DNA of 64,000 nt from Batillaria attramentaria (lineage: Eukaryota > Mollusca > Gastropoda > Batillariidae): NCBI GenBank assembly GCA_018292915.2, contig JACVVK020000017.1, positions 1,885,501 through 1,949,500 on the forward strand, read 5' to 3'. Position 1 is the first letter of the stretch; every line of letters begins with the position of its first letter. A program made the position numbers and the translations under genes. Positions 1 to 13,300 of the stretch are shown here, one piece after another. The notes below the pieces were generated by a model. The model was not told the DNA's origin. It saw only the letters and a program-made list of their open reading frames with translations, and ran no database searches.

Positions 1-1489
1 AAAACAGAAGCAATACCGTTTTGACTGCAACAAAAAAAAAACAAAAAAACACCTTTCAAAGGCTGACACAGTGATCTCAATGTGCATAAAGCGTGTTTGA
101 GTGGTGAAACCACCAAGCCGCACAACTGCACGTGCAGCAAGGGGAATAATCAACCTGCCAAACCAAACTTTGAACATCAGGGGGGACAACCCAATCGTTG
201 GTGTGCAGCACTCTCTGGGGCACAGAGTCTTTCAGTGGAAAGTACCTCTGTGCACAGTGGGGAAATGGCGCTCACTGCGCTACCGTGCCGGGGCTAAATT
301 GTCTCGGTGCTCTCAAACACAAGGTCGCGCACTATGTCATCCTTGACCAGCTTTGAACCCAGAGAGATCCTCAATGGCGCAAGTGATGGCAGGCTGTCTT
401 CAGAGTGAAAGTAGGCGTGTTTCTGAATCAGAGACATACATAACATGTCTCTGTCTGAATGGACAGATCTATTATTACATTCAGTCCTAGAGCACGGGTG
501 TGTATGCTTTTGTAATCGTCTCTTATTCCACCACAAGGCAGGTACGTGATCGTCTGCACCGTGCAATAATACTTGCCTGCAGAGTGCAACACCTTGGCCT
601 GTCAGAGTGCAACCCCCTTGCCGTTTACTCACATCCTGTTGGATCAGTGTACCACGTAAACAGTGCCATCAAATCGCAACAATAATTGTCCGCTGGCAAA
701 GATTTTGCCCAAACCAAAAGTGGTCGGATATTCAAGACTTCGTTTCAAATCGATTCATATGACACACAAGTCTTCGCTTTTCTAAAAAAAATTCGCCATT
801 TTTGAAAATGGCGCTGGGTGTAAGCAGTCACATTTTCACGCCCCGCCGAAAAGGGACTGCACTCTGGAGTCTAGGTGTGCAGCTGCAGCTTGTGAGGTGA
901 AGGGCAGTAACTTAGTTCTTCTCAAGATTGTGACCTGCAAAAAAAGAACCTATTGTGCATGCGACCCTCCAGAAAGTACTGTGCTGTCTGCACAGAGAAT
1001 GAAAGGAGGTTTGTGACCTGTTGTGATGGCCTGGTTTGATGAAATGCACGCCTGCGTCACAGTGTGGGCTGGCACTCGGTTGGAAATACCGGCTCCGAGA
1101 GATGCCTTTTGGAAAGAGAGAAAAGAAAAATCAAATCAATAACCCTGGTCTTGTTGAATTTATGTGTCTTATGCTGAAAAAGCCACAGAGGTAGCCTGGA
1201 ATATTCCACTCTTAGCACCACCATTGTCAAAGTGCTCAATCAAAAACTGCAGAGTAAAACAGTTGTGAATGTACATATCTGAGTATGTTGTGATGATCTA
1301 CTGGCATATACAGTCAACTGGGTATGTCTGCAGACTACAACTGTTGTGACTTAATAAGTCATGTAAACTCCAAATTACACTTTCTTCTGTTTAGTCTTAG
1401 TTCGTAATGGTAGGGCCATCGTTCCTTGTGATCGTTTCTCAGTTAAAGGCACCAAACAAACATGAAACAACTTTATAAATAAAATGTAC
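1..1489. other. Left edge: HADHB intron sequence, no exon found
   Basis: Scanned on both strands for the thiolase Cys-containing exon that should follow exon 5 of HADHB; none was seen. It holds one copy of an intron-specific repeat (1139-1212) and otherwise no structure I can name. Confidence 0.5.
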
Positions 1490-1733
1490 CTCACGAGCCA
1501 CGTTGCTTGTCTTCACTTCCTGGATGACGGTGCCATAAACAACATACTCCACAGCATCTGCAAATCATGGGCACATCATATGCACACTTAAAAGGATGAA
1601 AAGACAATTAGCTCAAAACTGAATTACAAACGGCATGGTACATGTATGTATGCGTTAACCCTGGTCTAACTAAAATTAATTTGTCTTATGCCGAAAAAGC
1701 CATAGAAGTGGCCTGGAATATTCAGCACTACTA
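1139..1733 (+). repeat. Two dispersed copies of a ~72-bp repeat in HADHB introns
   Basis: Copies at about 1139-1212 and 1655-1733 share AACCCTGGTCT, then a variable AT-rich part, then TCTTATGC(T/C)GAAAAAGCCA and GGCCTGGAATATTC-like sequence. They lie in the same orientation about 515 bp apart, on either side of HADHB exon 5. Probably a small transposon remnant; family unknown. Confidence 0.6.
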
Positions 1734-3027
1734 GGGTCAAGAGAAAACATTTTCTAGAGGAGAACAGCAGGCTGCCTGTGCACAATAAAATAATTAATTA
1801 ATCTCACAAGACAGCCACAAGCAAAATTGTTCTTCTTCTGTCCTAAGTAGTTTTCTAAAGATAACTGGATAAGGTTAGTGATTATTTATGCAGTGAGTAA
1901 ACTACACTGGTTGGTGGTTGGTACTGGACACAACACCCCAATGTAAAAAACAAATCAGCAATCAACAAATATTTACCTTTTGGTAGACCAGTCCTTTTCA
2001 AGATACCCCTGGAAAAAAAAAATCAGACTGAAAAAGAAAAAGACAACGAAACTGTGATTATGAGACCCTCCCCCCCCCCCCCAACTCCATGAATGCATTA
2101 GTGTTTGAGACTTGTCATCCATTTTGAAAGGCTCATACAACTGATAGTAATACTGTATGTTTCTAGCATGCTTATCCTTTGGCCTCTATACATGTACCCA
2201 TGTATTTTTGTGTGTATATGTGTGTGCTTGTATTTTATGTATGCAACTCAGCTGCCTTTTTTTTTCTTTTTCTGTTTTGTCTTATTTTTCATCTATATGT
2301 TTATCAATTAGTTATCTATTTATCTTATCATATTTGTTATGGTTCTGTTTTACTTTGAGTGTGTGTGTATATATGAATTTGTGTACGTCATGTAAAAAGC
2401 AAAAATATGAATACAGTGTAATAAAAATAAAAAAAAGAAGAAAGACTTGTACAGTGCCAACTATGTAAATACAAATTACAGCTTTGGTGTTAAATATACA
2501 TGTATCATCAAACGATGCAAAATGTTTGTCTACTTACTGCAGTGCTGCTCTAGCAAGGTCATGAGGCATCAAGTTCTTGTACGTTGTCCCTGACTGCAGG
2601 AACGGGATGCGAACTCCGTCCACCAACACCACATTCCGGACATTGGATTTAGCCTGTGTCCTCTTCCTTTTCTCTGTGTACACAGATGTTTTTAAAAAAA
2701 AAAAAAAAAATTAATGCGAAGGAAACAAGTTCATTTTACAAACCATACAGAAAACATGATTACCTGCTACCTTTTCTGTTTACTGAGGAAGCTCTGACAC
2801 CCGTCTTCTCCGTATTCCCATCCGTCGGAAAAGTTTCAAGGCCAGCGTGCTTTTTCATACATTGGTCCTGTAATCTGGAACGGCCTTCCCTCTCACATCC
2901 GTCATGCTCAGTCGCTAGCAGTCTTTAAGTCTCACCTTAAAACACATCTTTTCTCCATGCAGTAGAACCAACCCCCCATGCCCCTCCCCTTCCTGCTCTC
3001 CATCTCTGCATGCCACCTGCAAAAAAT

Positions 3028-3094
<67 letters not shown>

Positions 3095-3600
3095 TCGTTA
3101 CATACGTTTTTTTATGTTATGTGTAGTTTATGTACGCGCCCTGAGCTCTTGTGAGATGGGGCGCCACAAATACCCTTTATTATTATTATTCAACAGACGA
3201 CTCCACTCAGCAAACCCCGAGGCCAAAGCCCCGCCCCATTTGTTTACTCTGCCATGTATTGGCAAAACACAGTATGTCAATGATGTCATTTTATGGAAAA
3301 ATGGGTGTTTTCAAGATGAAGGACATTGACGTAATGGTCTTCCTCCTCAAATAACGACAGTGGACTTTCTGCTTTCTTTCCACGTTTGAGTCATATCAAA
3401 CTACATGCGCTTTCCTATTCGTAGTGTCTGGCAAGAAAGTCTGCCGACCATGCTATGTCTTGTGCTCATTATGCCGTGACATGTGATTGGCTGAATTTTG
3501 AGGTCTCATCCCTTCTGACTGATAGGAGTGGAGTCATCTATCGGCCGACGTGCTTTGTTACAAATACAAGTTAAACAAAATGTTAAAGTTTAGCATGAGC

Positions 3601-3681
<81 letters not shown>

Positions 3682-5554
3682 CACACACACACACACACAC
3701 AGAGATGGCGGAGAGTTATTAAACAGGCTCACTTTGTTATACGGGTGAGCCAAAAAATCACGGTAAAAAGATGACTGACCTGGCTGAGCCGGCTGGCCTG
3801 TTTGAGCTGGCTGACCTGGTTGTGCCGGTTGAGTTGGCTGGCCTGACTTTTCTTCAGCATGTCGACCTACAGATGTGCCGATTGACCTGATACCATCTGA
3901 AAACGAAAATTCAATAAATGCAAAGACATCAGAGTGTACTGTATAGATAAAATAATACAATGGAAATAGGCAGTAGGTGGTGCTGTGTAAATATGAGGAG
4001 AGGCAGAGGGATGGGATCACACTCAGGGATGTCACTGGTGCCCGGACACAGGACTATGACCGATAGACTTGGCCAAATGTCCGATGAAAAAAATGTCCAG
4101 CAGGACAGATGTCCGATTGTTTATTTCAAGAGGAGGTCATATGTCCGATTGCGTTTCTGTTGATTGCGGACAAACTAGTGACATTTTTCCGAGTGAGGGC
4201 TGCCGCCTTGCGCTACTCGGGGAGCTTGCTCGCTTGTGCAGAGAATATTTTTAGTTGCACATACGTAAAGCGAGTAACGTGTGGTATTCCCTAAAAGAAG
4301 CCCTCTGATTGACAAAGAGTTTAACCCTGACCTGTGTTTATGTGGTTCCTGTTTTACAATGCTTTATTGTCGCGCGCCATAATGTCCTATTGTTTCGTTC
4401 CAATTCAGGACAAATGTCCTATTCATCTGCCACCTTCCAGGACATTTGTCCTATTGGTTTCAAGCTCCAGTGACATCCCTGCACACTGAATTTCTGTTAC
4501 TGTTGTTTCTGTTGGGAACTGCTTTTCAAGAAAATCCCTGAAATTCAGGGGTGGGGGTGGGGGTGGGGGAGTGTCCAGGGGCATGCTCAACTGGAAAACT
4601 TTTTTGTCGCATTGAATGGGCTGATTTCATCATTGCTAAGACATCTTTTGTTCTGGCACAATCTCGCCTGTGTATTCAGAGACATATATGCCTTTGATTT
4701 ACTGGTGTTTTGTTTGGTTGTTTTTTTCAATTTTATGTTTGGGGTTTTCCTGACACACGAAACAAGAACAGAGTGTCATGACATACTAAAGGTAAAAGGA
4801 CCTAATGACATGATACAGTAACAAGACAGAGACATACTGACATGGCAGAGTAACAATACAGACACATCATCAGGATGATAGACTGGTATTTACTAATAAT
4901 ATAGGCACAGTACATGTGCAGTTGTACATATATATATATATATAATAGTTGTATATATACATTACATGTACTAAAGTTACACATATATATTGTGACCCTA
5001 ACCGTTTTCAAAGGCATCAAAACCTTGAAACGACCTTTTGTTCACAAACGTGGACTTCGGACCCCCCTATATACCTGCTGGGGCGGGTACTGATTTCTGT
5101 CTATTCCTTTTTTGCCACTCTCTGAAAGGGTCCAAAGTCCACCCGACGGTGCGTTGGCCATGATAAATATTTTCCACTCCAGTCAAACAGGCTAAATAAA
5201 AAGCCCCGAAACGGTTACTTTTACAACTCTGACAGTCCTGTCCAAAAGCTTGCATGAGGTGCATTTGAAATAATGAAACTAGAGGGGAAAAGCGACTCCC
5301 TGAGAAACGTAAACATCGTGATAAGCGTCTGCTCAATGTCATGTTGGGCCAGTCGAAGAAACCCCTCGAGATTGAAAGAGGAAGACAGCCGCCCTCCCAA
5401 AAGATAACTCCGACAACTTATATGCAAATGGCTATATTACGCAGACTGATATTTTGACTGCGCCTGATACTTGCACAGGTGCACGAGCGCTTTACTTACG
5501 GCCAAAAACGGGAGACCGCGACAGGTAGAATGCCCGGCAGACGAGCGCAGCCAT
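1490..5554 (-). CDS. HADHB: Trifunctional enzyme subunit beta, mitochondrial (3-ketoacyl-CoA thiolase), 5' part
   Basis: HADHB carries the thiolase step of mitochondrial long-chain beta-oxidation and pairs with the HADHA product in the inner-membrane trifunctional complex. Five coding exons are visible on the minus strand: 5500-5554, 3780-3896, 2538-2673, 1977-2008 and 1490-1557. All have GT-AG borders and compatible phases, giving 136 residues. The start is the ATG at 5554 ([18 protein letters not shown]), an Arg-bearing mitochondrial presequence. Exon 3 reads [15 protein letters not shown] and then [10 protein letters not shown]; exon 5 reads [16 protein letters not shown]. Both match the conserved N-terminal thiolase region of animal HADHB. 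The catalytic Cys region should be in the next exon, which I do not find in 1-1489, so the gene runs off the left edge. Exon 2 is odd: it carries Gly-Gln-Pro repeats (see findings). It is divergent from HADHA, whose ATG is 321 bp away. Confidence 0.93.
2831..3192 (+). pseudogene. LINE 3' end: RT C-terminal fragment with (TAT)n tail
   Basis: The frame from about 2831 to the stop at 2963-2965 reads [20 protein letters not shown], then [20 protein letters not shown]. This is the conserved C-terminus of reverse transcriptases of many animal non-LTR retrotransposons (pattern F-x-x-GP-x-x-WN-x-LP...SL-x-x-FK-x-x-LKTHLF). The 3'UTR holds a (TG)n tract, then GCGCCCTGAGCTC... and an ATTATTATT tail near 3178-3190. 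It is 5'-truncated and sits in HADHB intron 2, antisense to the gene. Confidence 0.8.
3030..3090. repeat. (TG)n microsatellite in LINE 3'UTR
   Basis: About 30 uninterrupted TG units. Confidence 0.95.
3600..3700. repeat. (AGAC)n then (AC)n compound microsatellite
   Basis: About 20 AGAC units followed by about 11 AC units, in HADHB intron 2, 80 bp from the exon 2 donor. Confidence 0.95.
4024..4481. mobile_element. hAT-like MITE with CAGGGATGTCACTGG termini
   Basis: The left end CAGGGATGTCACTGG is mirrored exactly by CCAGTGACATCCCTG on the right. CAGGGATGTC is a usual hAT-type terminus. The flanks share CACACT (left TCACACTC, right GCACACTG, 6 of 8), an imperfect 8-bp target duplication if the ends are trimmed by one base. 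Inside are repeated GTCCGAT and GGACAAATGTCC-type motifs but no transposase frame. It lies in HADHB intron 1. Confidence 0.7.
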
Positions 5555-5875
5555 CTTGCACGATGTTACTAAATCTCGCTCAACCACGAGATCCTAAGGC
5601 CACTGCAATATTTATTTGCCAAATTCGAAAACAGCTGAAATAATTACGTTGCTTCACATTTCACAAAATATACTTTTGACATCATGTTATGGTCTAACTA
5701 GACCGATTCAAACTCTCTAATCATTACATAACGCTAGCAGATAGGCAAAATAAGTAATGTATTTTATTTGTTTGTCGAGAAATTTAGATTCTTTTTGTTT
5801 TGGCCTAACAGGCTCAGCCCTAGTCTCGCACTTGTCCCGAGAGTTCAAAGTTCAACCGGCACAGCATCAGGCAAC
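5555..5875. promoter_or_regulatory. Putative bidirectional promoter of HADHB and HADHA
   Basis: These 321 bp separate the two ATGs of divergently transcribed genes whose products form one complex, so a shared promoter is the simplest reading. No TATA box is placed convincingly for either side, and 5'UTR lengths cannot be told from sequence. The same head-to-head order is known in vertebrates, which supports the assignment. Confidence 0.7.
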
Positions 5876-7291
5876 ATGGCTAGCGTGAGACTTCTTCGGG
5901 CGGCTACAAACTCCTGTCGAACACCGATTTTCAGCAGAAGACGTGAGTGAAATTAATGCAGTGATGCAGATATATTGTTTTGCTTTATATGCTGTCTTGG
6001 TTTGACACAGACTGATGTTGTTTGAGGGGAAAAAGTCTACAAAGGTCAATGCCCTCTTGACACTCGCAAAAGCGACCTGTGCAGACGACACAGGACAGAG
6101 GCTGCTGTTCAGTGTGACAAGATATAGCCCCTGGGAGATGGAAATGCAGTACTTTGCATTATCAGATTACGGGTTATTAGTGCCCTAGAGAACCGAACTG
6201 GGTGATTACTTATGTCGGCGCTTTGCCTACAGTATCAACACTCGTACAGCTTTCATGACAAATAGTACCAGGATTGACCTAAAAGTTTTGTGTTTTCCAA
6301 ATCCATGGCACTCAAATGACAGTAAAGCGTTAACGTTTCAAAACACATTAGATTAGCTTAGTTAGGGTTAGAACATTGCATTGAAAAACGTGAAATGTTG
6401 TAATTTGTCGGAAAGTTTCCACAACAACTAACTTCCAAAGAAGTTCTTCTGGCCAGTCGCACAGTACCGGTACCGAACAAAATGTATATATTTACACATT
6501 AGTAGCAAGTAACAGTGAACATGCAGTAAAGCTTGGTCTTGTATATATATGTGGGGGCAACAAAGCTGTGAAAACCTTTTTACTTGAATCAGATATTGTC
6601 CCAACAGCTGTTTACAGGTGGAACACTTTTTATGCAGAGCGTGACTGGGAAACTATTTTTACTGAAGTGTTTACTGTAACAGCTGGCACTGTGTTGGTTT
6701 CAGATCAGATTGTTGCACCATATTCTCCCTACCAGTACAAATGTAAAGTAGTTGACTCCACATAGTGTTCCTTCTGTGAACAGGAATCAGAGTCTGTAGA
6801 ACATTTGTTCTGGCGCTGCCACTTAGTGAAAAGTTTTTGGGACAGTTTGCTGCTGTGAATGCTTGAGAAATATCTGCATTGTGAGAGATTTGCATTTAGC
6901 AAAGAGCTCATTCTATTGAGCACTACAAAGAATGTCAGAACAGACAAAGCAATGGATTTTATTATATTGCTGGTAAAACATTTTTATTTAAAGGTGCAAG
7001 CTCAGCTGCAAGTGATTGTGTAGTTAATAATTTTTCGTCTGTTTTGAAATCAAGGTATTGAATTAAACATTATTTCTCCACTGTCACGAACAAAAAAACC
7101 CAAAATTTCTCCAGTGTTGGATTTTGTTTTTGTATTAGAATTTGGTTATGGACACCTAAAACAAGACAAACCAAAACACCTACACACTGATAGTTTTCGC
7201 TACTATGGCTACTATTAAAATATAGAATAACTGATGTCATTGGTATATATATATTCACCAGCTGTATTAGTTGATACAGGAGCTGTGCACG

Positions 7292-7343
<52 letters not shown>

Positions 7344-10300
7344 TGGCTGTTTGAAAAAGAGAATCTTTTTCTGGATGTACATGTATGGATAGAAATGATT
7401 ATCTTTTTGCCAGTGTATGACTAATTTGTATAGCCAAGGGGGGGGGGGGGGGGGGGCGGGTGGATGCTGATCAAGGATATACATGTATGTGTGCTGTGAC
7501 TTTAGCAGTCTGGGGATGGACTTCTTCCGTTATTATTTTTATGTACTTTTGTTTGTCTTCTTCAGCCAATGTGAATCTCAGACAGTACCTGTCCACTTCA
7601 TCGGCCATGGCTGGTAAGTTCTGACAGCTCTTCACATGTAACTGAAGGCATTTACGTTAAGATATTGATGATGATAGTTAGTACCTTGTTGAAACAGTGG
7701 ATAATGCATCATGTGTATGGACACCAAATCTCTAGCTGCATAACGATGTCATGGAATTTTTGCCAGTACATTGTACTGGACTTCTAAATATATAAATGAA
7801 CAGTGTCAGTTTGCCATAAAGCCCAATTTAGAGTTCTCATATATTAGACTTTAGTACACTACAGTGGCTACTGTTTTATTGCAGCCAAGTACATGAAACT
7901 GGACTTGCAGCATGGAGATGTTGCTGTTGTGCGCTTTGACAACCCAGACTCCAAGGTATGGGCTGGTTTGCAACATGAGTCTAGAGATGAGAGTCGGAAA
8001 GGACAAGGGCGAGACATTAAAACCTTATAGAAGTGCACACTGTATGTTCAGTTAGGCTGGGCACTGGTTTGGAAGACATGCAGTGAGTGAAATGTGGTAC
8101 AGTTTCCAGTTTGAAGAGTCAGTTCTCACTTTGAACCCAGCTCAGTAACTGCATTTCTATGCAGGGGAGTTTTCGATGGCTTGATCATAGTTCACTGGAC
8201 GTGAGATAGCAAGACATGGAGGACCAAAAGCACTTGCTCAGCGCTGTGAGATTTCATGTCGGGGAAAATCAGACTCATATTCCTCGTAGCTGTAATGGCG
8301 AGTGAATTTTGAAACAGATACCATTTTATCGAAATCGGCAGTCACCATGCGAAGCCTAGCGCTAAGGGTTCTTGCGTCGTCTGCTTTGTTCTTCTCGCTC
8401 ACGCACCATGACAAAATTGTGCGGACTATTAAAAAAAATGTTTCGGCTCCCAGTATTCTCATGGCTGGTAGCCCCTATGGCTACTGGGGTCCCTACACTT
8501 TTGGTTCTCCCTGGAGAGGTCTAGGGTTTTGAATTCTGATACATGTATATTCAACGTTTGTAGGGGTTTTGCCAGTGTCCTTATTTTGGAAATCACCCTT
8601 GCAGTGCACAACAAAGCACATAAAAACACCTATTAGTATTACTGTTGTTATAAGCAGCTTTTGGTCACCCTGACTTCTTTGAGGTTGATTTTATCTGTTT
8701 TCCCCTTGCAGATGAACACACTGTCAAGAGATATGCAGAGCGAATTTTTGGAAGCATTCAATCAAGCACAGAAGAATCCTGAGGTGAAAGCCATCGTCCT
8801 CATTTCCAAAAAGCCCACCAGTTTTATCGCTGGGGCAGATATCAAGTGAGTGGTTTGGATTACAGGTACATGCATGTCTGATCATCTGACTTGTGGAACA
8901 CAGTGGAGATGACGTTCATTTCAGTTCACTTTGAAATGTGGATTACAATTCAGCAGCACAAGACGCATTACCCGGCGCTGTCTCATGCTGCGCAACCCCT
9001 ACTCTGTTCAGGACTTAAAATCTTCCACCATTTGGTGGATTTCCACCTTTGGCTAAACATTTTCCTCTCCCCCAAAAGTGTTTTTCCTCCGGAAGCACTT
9101 AAAATTATGCCAAAAAAGAACCAAACTGAAAAGATTTTCCCTATTCCCAAAATCTACCAAACTTCAACAAGGATGCTTTGAGAGATATATCTCACCATCT
9201 ATGTTTGCAGCATGATTGAGTCCTGTAAAACAAAGGAGGAAATCGTTGAGCTGTCCAAGAAAGGCCAGGAAGCGTTCCAGAAGCTAGAGGACAGCCCCAA
9301 ACCTGTGGTGGCAGCCATCATGGGGCCTTGTCTGGGAGGAGGTTTAGAGGTACATGGAATAAAATAACACATTTCATACCACACACAGGTGCACTTTTGG
9401 CTGCTGTGTGAGAATCAGGCAAGAGTAATGGTTGTCGGATGGCGGTTTTGATGGGAGAACACTCTGCCTTCACTGTTGGATAGATCTATATGGAAATTTT
9501 TGCATGTCTATATGGAAAGATGAACAATATTTACAATTGTTTTGCTAGGGAATGGGTCCCTGCATAGTTTAACAGGGTATGAATTGTGTTCTTAGAATGT
9601 CTGTTGTATGTGTGAACATAGAGCTGTGCCAACAGAAGAAGAAAAAAACTTGTGTGACTTTTGTCTAGAAACGGTGCTTGCTGCTTGCTACCTTGTTCTC
9701 AATATCAGGGAAAGCAGAATATTTAGGTGTGCAAAATATTCATTTGCAGTATCGAGATTTGCATTGAACCAGTAAGCTTTCTTGCTTTTGCTGCATTTGA
9801 AGCCATTTTGGTATACCATAACTCACACGCATTATGCACTTTTTTTCTAGTTGGCTCTGGCCTGTCAATACCGCATTGCCATGGCAGACAAGAAGACTGG
9901 TCTTGGATTGCCAGAGGTGATGCTTGGTCTGTTGCCGGGAGCAGGTGGCACACAGCGATTGCCACGATTGTTGCCTGTCCCCACAGCACTCGACATGATG
10001 CTGACCGGCAAAACCATTAAACCCGACAAGGCCAAAAAGATGGGCCTGGTGGACCAGACAGTACAGCCTCTGGGTCAGTTGTAATAGCTTAAGAAGGTCA
10101 AATTAAATTAATACATAAGCTTGCAGTGTCAGTTCCCTTGTTTGATGTATGCTGTTCCCCACACTCCTACCCTTCCTCCCCCTTCCTTCAAATCTGAACG
10201 TTGAACCTTGAATACAACAAAGTCATTTTTTGCCATCACAGGACCAGGACTAATGTCTCCTGAAGAAAACTCTCTCCATTACCTGGAGGAAGTAGCAGTG

Positions 10301-13300
10301 ACAACAGCAAGGTAGGTTAAAAAGAAAGAACTTTTGTTTAGTTTGTAACTGTAAAAAACACAGACGCAGCTGATTTGAAAGGGCCTGAAATGCTTATCAT
10401 TGTGATGTCATATGTAATATTAGCGGTACGTGTGAACCTAAACACCAGGTCAGAATACTGAAAGGTCCAAAACACACCGAGAGGAATCAGGCAAGACAAA
10501 TTCAGTTTCTGAATTTTTGGCCAGGGACCTTCGTCAGGTTTCAGGCAAGTAGATTCAAGGACAGCACTACTTCTCCGGATCTGTTAATGGAGTGCATCGG
10601 CAATGACTTTAGTGCTGATAATTATTCACCAGTTTTTCAATATACTGTGTTGACCTCAACTTTCCAACCGCTCTTTACACTAAAACAATTTTGAATTCAA
10701 AGGTCTGACTGAAAATCAAGGAGCAGCAACAAAAAAACAAAACAAAAAAAATCAGTTTTGACACCTGGCCATCTTCAGCACATGTGCTGGTGGAGCTAGT
10801 TGCAATGCTGCTTCAAATGATCTCTTGCATCAGAGGGTCAAGAAATGCAGCAAAAGTGTCGTAATAAACGTTACACTCTATTCTGTCTTGGACAAAAGGG
10901 GCCTAGCAAACAAAACAGTCCAGAAAACGCCCAAAAAGAAGAGTCTGCAGGACAGAATCATGGACTACGTACTGGCGAATGACGCTGGCAAGAACTTTGT
11001 GTTTGGCAAGGCACAGAAGCAGGTTATGAAGATGACAAAGGGACTCTACCCGGCTCCTCTGAAGATTCTGGAGGTAAGACAAGACAAGATCAGATATTTA
11101 TACTTTGTTGATTGTTCAAAGGGAAATGACAAAAACAAGAACAGAAAAAAGATGTGAGTTCTAGATGAGTATGTAATGTGTGTGTCAGATGTAATTGATA
11201 GATATAATTGTTTTACAACTGTTCTTGAAAATCACTAGTGAACACTTTTTTTTTTCTTTTTTTTTTTATTCGGTTTTTTTGGGTATATCTGACATACATA
11301 TATATATAGAACAAACATTCATACTTTGGGGCTTTCAAACATACACAGTCATATCATTACATGCAACCATCCCTGGATACGTGGATGTATCATAACTACC
11401 ATCGGAAAATACTTGAAAAATAAAAAATTAATAATAATAATATTACAATTACAAGAAAAGACCCCCCCCCCCCCCCCCCAAAAAAAAAAAAAAAAAAAAC
11501 CCAAAAAAACCACACAAAAAAAACACAAAAAAACAAACAAACGAACAGCCAGATGCGAAAAACGCACACACCCAAAAGGCAGCAGAATCAAACAAATAAA
11601 ACAAAGCACCATGCAAGCATAGACAGTAGTGGGTACATACACGTAAGTATTCATACATACATATGTGTACAGGATACATGTATTTGAGATTACTCCTAGT
11701 AATAGGTAATTTTTCTCTCTCTCTCTAGTGAACACTTCTAGTTTATTAACAATAATGAAGAGCTCTAGGCACTTTACAGGTAGATAAATAAAGAGGGTGG
11801 GTGGGTGTTTGGGGGTTTAACGTCCTTTTCCACCACATTGGGTGATAGATAAATAAAGAAGTAAATAAATAAATAAATAATAGAATAAAATAATCAGTCA
11901 CACATATATATATGTATAGAGAGAGAGAGAGATGTATATACAAAGAAATCAAACACATGCAAACATACATATATATGCACATACATACATACATGCACAC
12001 ATACATAAATGTATACGTGTATACAAGCATGCCTACATACATTGTATACATGTACGGACATTACCCTGCAACCCTATTCACGTAATAGACGTTGGCTACC
12101 AGCTCTCATTTTGCTTTTGTTGACATAGGTGACAAGTCTGACGTGCTGATCAAAGGGTTAAGAACAATACCAAGTGTTCAGTTTCATTGGTCGATTCAGT
12201 CATGTTGATCATGAGTGTACCTGGCTTTTGCAGGTTGTACGGACTGGACTGGACAAGGGGAAAGAGGCTGGATATGCTGCAGAATCTGAGGTAAGAATGT
12301 GCAGTCATTTTGATACCCTAGACCCAGATGTGTGTGTGTGTGTGTGTGTGTTTTTATTTTTTTTTGCATTTGTGTTAAAAATCAGATTTTTAAGTTTGAG
12401 ATTATTTTTGTTTTCTGAAGTTCGTCAACATCTTAAATTTCTCTGGATGTGAAGCGTAGGTCTGAGTGGATTTTATGTTCGCCCCTCTCACATCCACTCC
12501 CAGCCCTCACACTCCCCCACACCTTATGGCACTGTATGTATGACTGCATTCTTTGAGTCTTCATTTTTATATTTGGAATCATCTCAAGCTTGGATGTTTG
12601 AACAGATCTTGCTTCTGTCACAGGGGATGTTGATGAAGAAACGCACAGACGATTATAGCTTTTAAACTCATTGTGGTGCACTTTTATGTTGCATTTTTAC
12701 ATATAAGTACTTGTATTACAGGGGTTTGGTGAACTGGGCATGACTAAAGAGTCCAAAGCTTTGATTGGTCTCTATCATGGACAGACAGCTTGCAAGAAGA
12801 ACAGATTTGGAACACCGAAAAAACCTGTCCAGTAGGTTCAGATGACATTTATGAATCCTTTTTAAAAAGAAACATATACCTTATGTCAGGGCTTAATTTA
12901 GCATTGTAAATAGATGTACAATGTATATGTGTGTTTGTTTTATGTGCAAAGCACATCATTTGTGTGATGTGTGTGAAGTGCGTTCTTTGTATGAGATGTT
13001 TGCAGTGCATTAGCAGCCAAGGCACTGTAGTCATCCTAAGCAGTGTTAGTGTAACTGGCTTGCAGTGTCTTGAGGAAACTTAATAAAACAAATGTTTTAG
13101 TGCTGAGAGGAAAGGAGGTTCAACTGACCATGCTTGTGATGTCTCGTGCAATGTTTTCCAGAACCCTGGGCGTCCTTGGTGCAGGATTGATGGGGGCAGG
13201 TGTTGCCCAGGTGAGCATCGACAAGGGCATGCATGTGCTGATGAAGGACATGAACATCCAGGGGCTGGCTCGGGGTCAAGAACAGATTCAGAAATCACTG

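Noticed and set aside
3600..3680. CRISPR-like array or other prokaryotic repeat system
   Set aside because: Pure tetranucleotide repeat without spacers, in clear animal DNA.
3583..4035. 150-codon minus frame read as one exon
   Set aside because: Only 3780-3896 is exon (HADHB exon 2). The C-terminal part is translation of the AGAC/AC microsatellite and the N-terminal part is intron.
8302..8532. 76-codon plus frame in HADHA intron 3
   Set aside because: No homology recognised and no splice context; treated as intron sequence.
10440..10570. GGCCAGGGACCTTCGTCAGG segment in HADHA intron 7 as a retroelement piece
   Set aside because: Resembles short motifs seen in some retroelement UTRs but no second copy or coding trace was found.
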